From Paenibacillus radicibacter (GTDB lineage: Bacteria; Bacillota; Bacilli; Paenibacillales; NBRC-103111): a DNA stretch of 64,000 nt. Under the pieces are notes generated by a model. It searched no databases. It worked only from the letters and a program-made list of their open reading frames with translations, and was not told the origin of the DNA. The position numbers and the translations under genes are program-made. Where the stretch lies: positions 186,001 through 250,000 of the forward strand of contig NZ_JANQBC010000001.1 in assembly GCF_024721995.1 (NCBI RefSeq), read 5' to 3'. Below, piece by piece: positions 61,586 to 64,000 of the stretch; position 1 is the first letter of the stretch, and the number at the start of each line of letters is the position of its first letter.

Positions 61586-63310
61586 ATGAAATGGAACGGT
61601 TTTTTTCAAATGAAAAATAAGTATAAATTTGGATTCGCAGATATTCTAGTCATCATCACACTGCTCTCAATCCTATACATCACAGCTCATCTGAGCATGG
61701 GAATGCAAGTATCCTTCTCCCAAGCGGAGCATTCCTCTATTAGTCTTGATCCGATGAATCTTCCTTACTATGCAGGGCGATCATTGCTTCGGATGTTCAT
61801 CGCTTTTGGTGCATCCCTACTCTTCACTTTCATCTATGGTCGAATTGCCGCGTATAATCGCACAGCTGAGAAGCTTATGATTCCAGCCATCGACATCTTA
61901 CAGTCGGTTCCCGTACTCGGTTTTCTATCGGCAACGGTCATGATGTTTATGGCGCTCTTCCCAGGTAGCTTACTTGGTGTGGAGTGCGCTTCGATCTTCG
62001 CTATATTTACAGGTCAAGTGTGGAATATGACATTCAGTTTCTATCACTCCATTCAATCCATCCCTCGCCCACTGAATGAAGCTGCAAGCATACATCGTCT
62101 TGGTTCATGGTCGCGGTTTACGAAGCTTGAACTTCCCTATTCCATGATTGGGCTGGTATGGAACAGTATGATGTCATTCGGCGGTGGATGGTTCTTCCTC
62201 GCAGCAAGTGAGTCGATCAGTGTACTAAACCAAGACATTCAGCTTCCGGGTATAGGTTCTTATATGGCGAAGGCTGCCGATCAAGGTAATGTTCCTGCTA
62301 TCATCTATTCGATTCTAACTATGATCCTCCTCATCTGCTTGGTGGATCAGCTGTTCTGGCGTCCACTTGTCGCATGGTCACAGAAGTTCAAGAATGAGCA
62401 GTCTGAGTCTAATGAAGTCCCCAAATCGTGGGTGTACGACATCCTCAAGCGTGCAAAATTTATACAGGATGTACAACGACAAGTCAGCACTTTCTTAAGC
62501 GATCTTGCGACCACAATGAGAAACAAGAGTGCAAAGGTTCAATTACCTAAACCACCTTCCGTCGTAATGAAAATAGTGAAAGGCATAATCTGGCTGATCA
62601 TTGTGCTATGGATAGGCAAATTTATGTATGAAGCTGTACTTGAGATCCGACAACTCCGTTCACATGAGTTAATGGAAGTGCTCCTACTTGGACTTAAGAC
62701 CGCTTTGCGGGTGTTTATCGCTACGATTCTCGCGGTTATATGGACCGTTCCAGTTGGGGTAATGATCGGTACCAATCCCAAGTTATCTCGTATCGCACAA
62801 CCGATTGTGCAGGTGTTAGCATCCTTCCCCGCGAATATGGCTTTCCCTTTATTTACAATTCTGTATTTAAAATTTGGCATTAACATGAATATCGGAGCTA
62901 TTCCACTTATGATGCTCGGAACGCAGTGGTACATTCTGTTTAATGTGATTGCAGGTGCGATGGCTATTCCCTCCGACTTGAAAGAAGCTGCTTCTATCTT
63001 GCGACTGAACCGTCGACAAACTTGGAAGAAGTTAATTCTTCCTAGCATCTTCCCTTTCCTAATTACAGGGTGCATAACAGCAAGCGGTGGTGCATGGAAC
63101 GCCAGTATTGTCTCGGAGATTGTCTCTTGGAAAAGCGATACGTTAGAGGCATCCGGCCTCGGCACGTACATTGCACAAGCTACTACGAATGGGGATTGGC
63201 CGCAAATCATATGGGGAATCTTCGTCATGTGCATGCTCGTCGTCATCCTGAACCGCTTCTTCTGGCGCAGATTATATACAATTTCTGAGAAAAAATACAA
63301 TTTGGAATGA
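61586..63310 (+). CDS. NitT/TauT-type ABC transporter permease with duplicated permease domains
   Basis: This 574-residue inner-membrane protein holds two binding-protein-dependent transport permease domains in tandem: about residues 60-270 and 355-570. Each has the EAA loop (PLNEAASIHRLGSWSRFTKLELPYSM and DLKEAASILRLNRRQTWKKLILPSIF). Family homologues are the nitrate/sulfonate/taurine importers and the duplicated anion-type permeases. GAGGAGG seven bases before the ATG at 61586 sets the start (MKWNGFF). The ATP-binding gene follows after nine bases. No substrate-binding protein gene is seen in the window. The M-box upstream implies that its expression is keyed to Mg2+. Confidence 0.9.
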   Translation: MKWNGFFQMKNKYKFGFADILVIITLLSILYITAHLSMGMQVSFSQAEHSSISLDPMNLPYYAGRSLLRMFIAFGASLLFTFIYGRIAAYNRTAEKLMIPAIDILQSVPVLGFLSATVMMFMALFPGSLLGVECASIFAIFTGQVWNMTFSFYHSIQSIPRPLNEAASIHRLGSWSRFTKLELPYSMIGLVWNSMMSFGGGWFFLAASESISVLNQDIQLPGIGSYMAKAADQGNVPAIIYSILTMILLICLVDQLFWRPLVAWSQKFKNEQSESNEVPKSWVYDILKRAKFIQDVQRQVSTFLSDLATTMRNKSAKVQLPKPPSVVMKIVKGIIWLIIVLWIGKFMYEAVLEIRQLRSHELMEVLLLGLKTALRVFIATILAVIWTVPVGVMIGTNPKLSRIAQPIVQVLASFPANMAFPLFTILYLKFGINMNIGAIPLMMLGTQWYILFNVIAGAMAIPSDLKEAASILRLNRRQTWKKLILPSIFPFLITGCITASGGAWNASIVSEIVSWKSDTLEASGLGTYIAQATTNGDWPQIIWGIFVMCMLVVILNRFFWRRLYTISEKKYNLE

Positions 63311-63319
63311 GGTGCTCTC

Positions 63320-64000
63320 ATGAATGCTAATTTAATTGAACTTCGTAAAATCGGCAAACATTATGACATGCCCAATGTGAATCAGGTAACGATCTTGGAA
63401 GATATCCAATTATCCATTACAAATGGTGAGTTTATATCGATCTTAGGGCCTTCTGGTTCAGGTAAGTCCACACTTCTGCGCATTATCGCGGGTCTTGTCC
63501 CACCTTCAAGTGGAGCCGTTTATTATAACGGAAATGAGTTTGTTGGTACCAATCCAGGGGTCGGAATGGTGTTTCAATCATTCGCCCTCTTCCCGTGGCT
63601 TACCGTACTGGAAAATGTAAAGCTAGGACTTGAAAACAAGCCATTATCTGAAGCGGAGAAAATGCGCAAAGCGCTCTCCATTATTGATCGAATTGGACTC
63701 GACGGATTCGAAAGTGCCTATCCCAAAGAATTATCAGGTGGGATGAGACAGCGCGTCGGAATCGGCCGTGCACTTGTGATGGAACCAGACATTCTACTGA
63801 TGGATGAACCTTTCTCTGCGCTTGATGTGCTCACAGCCGAGAACTTAAAACGCGATTTATTAGAGCTGTGGACAGAGAGAAAAATTCCGACTAAGTCAAT
63901 TATCATGGTCACGCACAGTATTGAAGAAGCGGTCTACATGTCAGATCGCGCAATCGTCCTATCTCGTGATCCTGCTCGCATCATCGCTGATATCCCAATT
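63320..64000 (+). CDS. NitT/TauT-type ABC transporter ATP-binding protein (cut by window end)
   Basis: The first 227 residues are present. Walker A is GPSGSGKST near residues 43-51, the Q loop is VFQSFALFPW, the signature is LSGGMRQRVGIGRAL, Walker B is ILLMDEPFSALD, and the H loop is MVTHSIEEAV. The FALFPWLTV pattern is typical of nitrate/sulfonate/taurine importer ATPases. GAGGTG precedes the ATG. It is co-transcribed with the double permease. The C-terminus lies outside the window. Confidence 0.93.
   Translation, partial: MNANLIELRKIGKHYDMPNVNQVTILEDIQLSITNGEFISILGPSGSGKSTLLRIIAGLVPPSSGAVYYNGNEFVGTNPGVGMVFQSFALFPWLTVLENVKLGLENKPLSEAEKMRKALSIIDRIGLDGFESAYPKELSGGMRQRVGIGRALVMEPDILLMDEPFSALDVLTAENLKRDLLELWTERKIPTKSIIMVTHSIEEAVYMSDRAIVLSRDPARIIADIPI

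Noticed and set aside
62539-63357. 272-codon ORF on the minus strand
   Set aside because: It is fully antisense to the well-supported double permease gene, with no family match.
1-64000. CRISPR array, prophage or complete insertion sequence
   Set aside because: No regular short repeat-spacer pattern, no phage structural genes and no transposase or integrase were seen; the only repeats are the two inverted-repeat elements.

Overview
The window looks like a chromosomal segment of an endospore-forming Bacillales bacterium, most likely Paenibacillus or a close relative. The signs are strong AGGAGG-type ribosome binding sites, a gerP spore-permeability operon with sigma-K-like promoters, a YjcZ-type small sporulation protein, a ykoK-type M-box riboswitch, and a family profile (NrdIEF with NrdR boxes, DUF2334, DUF2785, immune inhibitor A with a copper-amine-oxidase-like stalk domain) typical of that group. 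I saw no rRNA, tRNA, prophage, CRISPR array or complete insertion sequence. The species call is inference from gene families, not from a database search.

Layout. 1-2.6 kb: start of a dGTPase-like HD gene, then a glycosyltransferase and a methyltransferase. 2.6-7.7 kb: a structured repeat (copy A), a catechol-dioxygenase-like VOC gene with its own operator-promoter, and the class Ib ribonucleotide reductase operon nrdI-nrdE-nrdF behind two NrdR boxes and a leader terminator. 7.7-10.6 kb: an acetyltransferase, gerPA-E (no gerPF at its end), and a divergent Hsp20-like gene. 10.7-15 kb: MsrAB, a MerR-thioredoxin pair, small genes and an SgrR-like regulator. 15-24.3 kb: a DUF2334/FG-GAP protein, a PerR-type box before a hypothetical gene and dps, a TPR-glycosyltransferase, a GNAT-DUF2785 fusion, a GNAT, a TetR/MBL-hydrolase operon with twin operators, an AraC-type pseudogene and a nucleotidyltransferase. 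24.4-36 kb: a very large secreted M6 protease, two tandem acetate-type symporters with a DUF485 partner, and a lipoprotein-LytS-LytT operon. 36.2-41.8 kb: a histidine kinase / response regulator / FtsX-type ABC transporter module with a divergent small secreted protein. 41.8-50.4 kb: FAD monooxygenase, nicotinate phosphoribosyltransferase, MarC, DinB, a YjcZ-type protein, and a TetR-controlled RND exporter. 50.6-58.3 kb: a small secreted protein, repeat copy B, the tyrosine/homogentisate catabolic operon, and YerC. 58.5-64 kb: an MFS transporter, a polysaccharide deacetylase with a YkoP-like tail, then an M-box leader, a short upstream ORF, a second terminator and an ABC importer that runs off the window.

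How the genes work together. Several modules are complete and locally regulated: deoxynucleotide synthesis (NrdR); oxidative repair (MsrAB beside a thioredoxin under a MerR-type promoter; Dps under a PerR-type box); acetate/pyruvate-type uptake (symporters, LytST, a cre site); and tyrosine breakdown from hydroxyphenylpyruvate to acetoacetyl-CoA, except that no maleylacetoacetate isomerase is visible.

The two observations I would follow first are (1) a Mg2+-sensing M-box placed upstream of a NitT/TauT-type ABC importer with a duplicated permease, followed by a second, separate attenuator and a short ORF; and (2) a pair of 164- and 190-bp inverted-repeat elements whose stems differ by compensatory changes and which sit tightly against stop codons between convergent genes.
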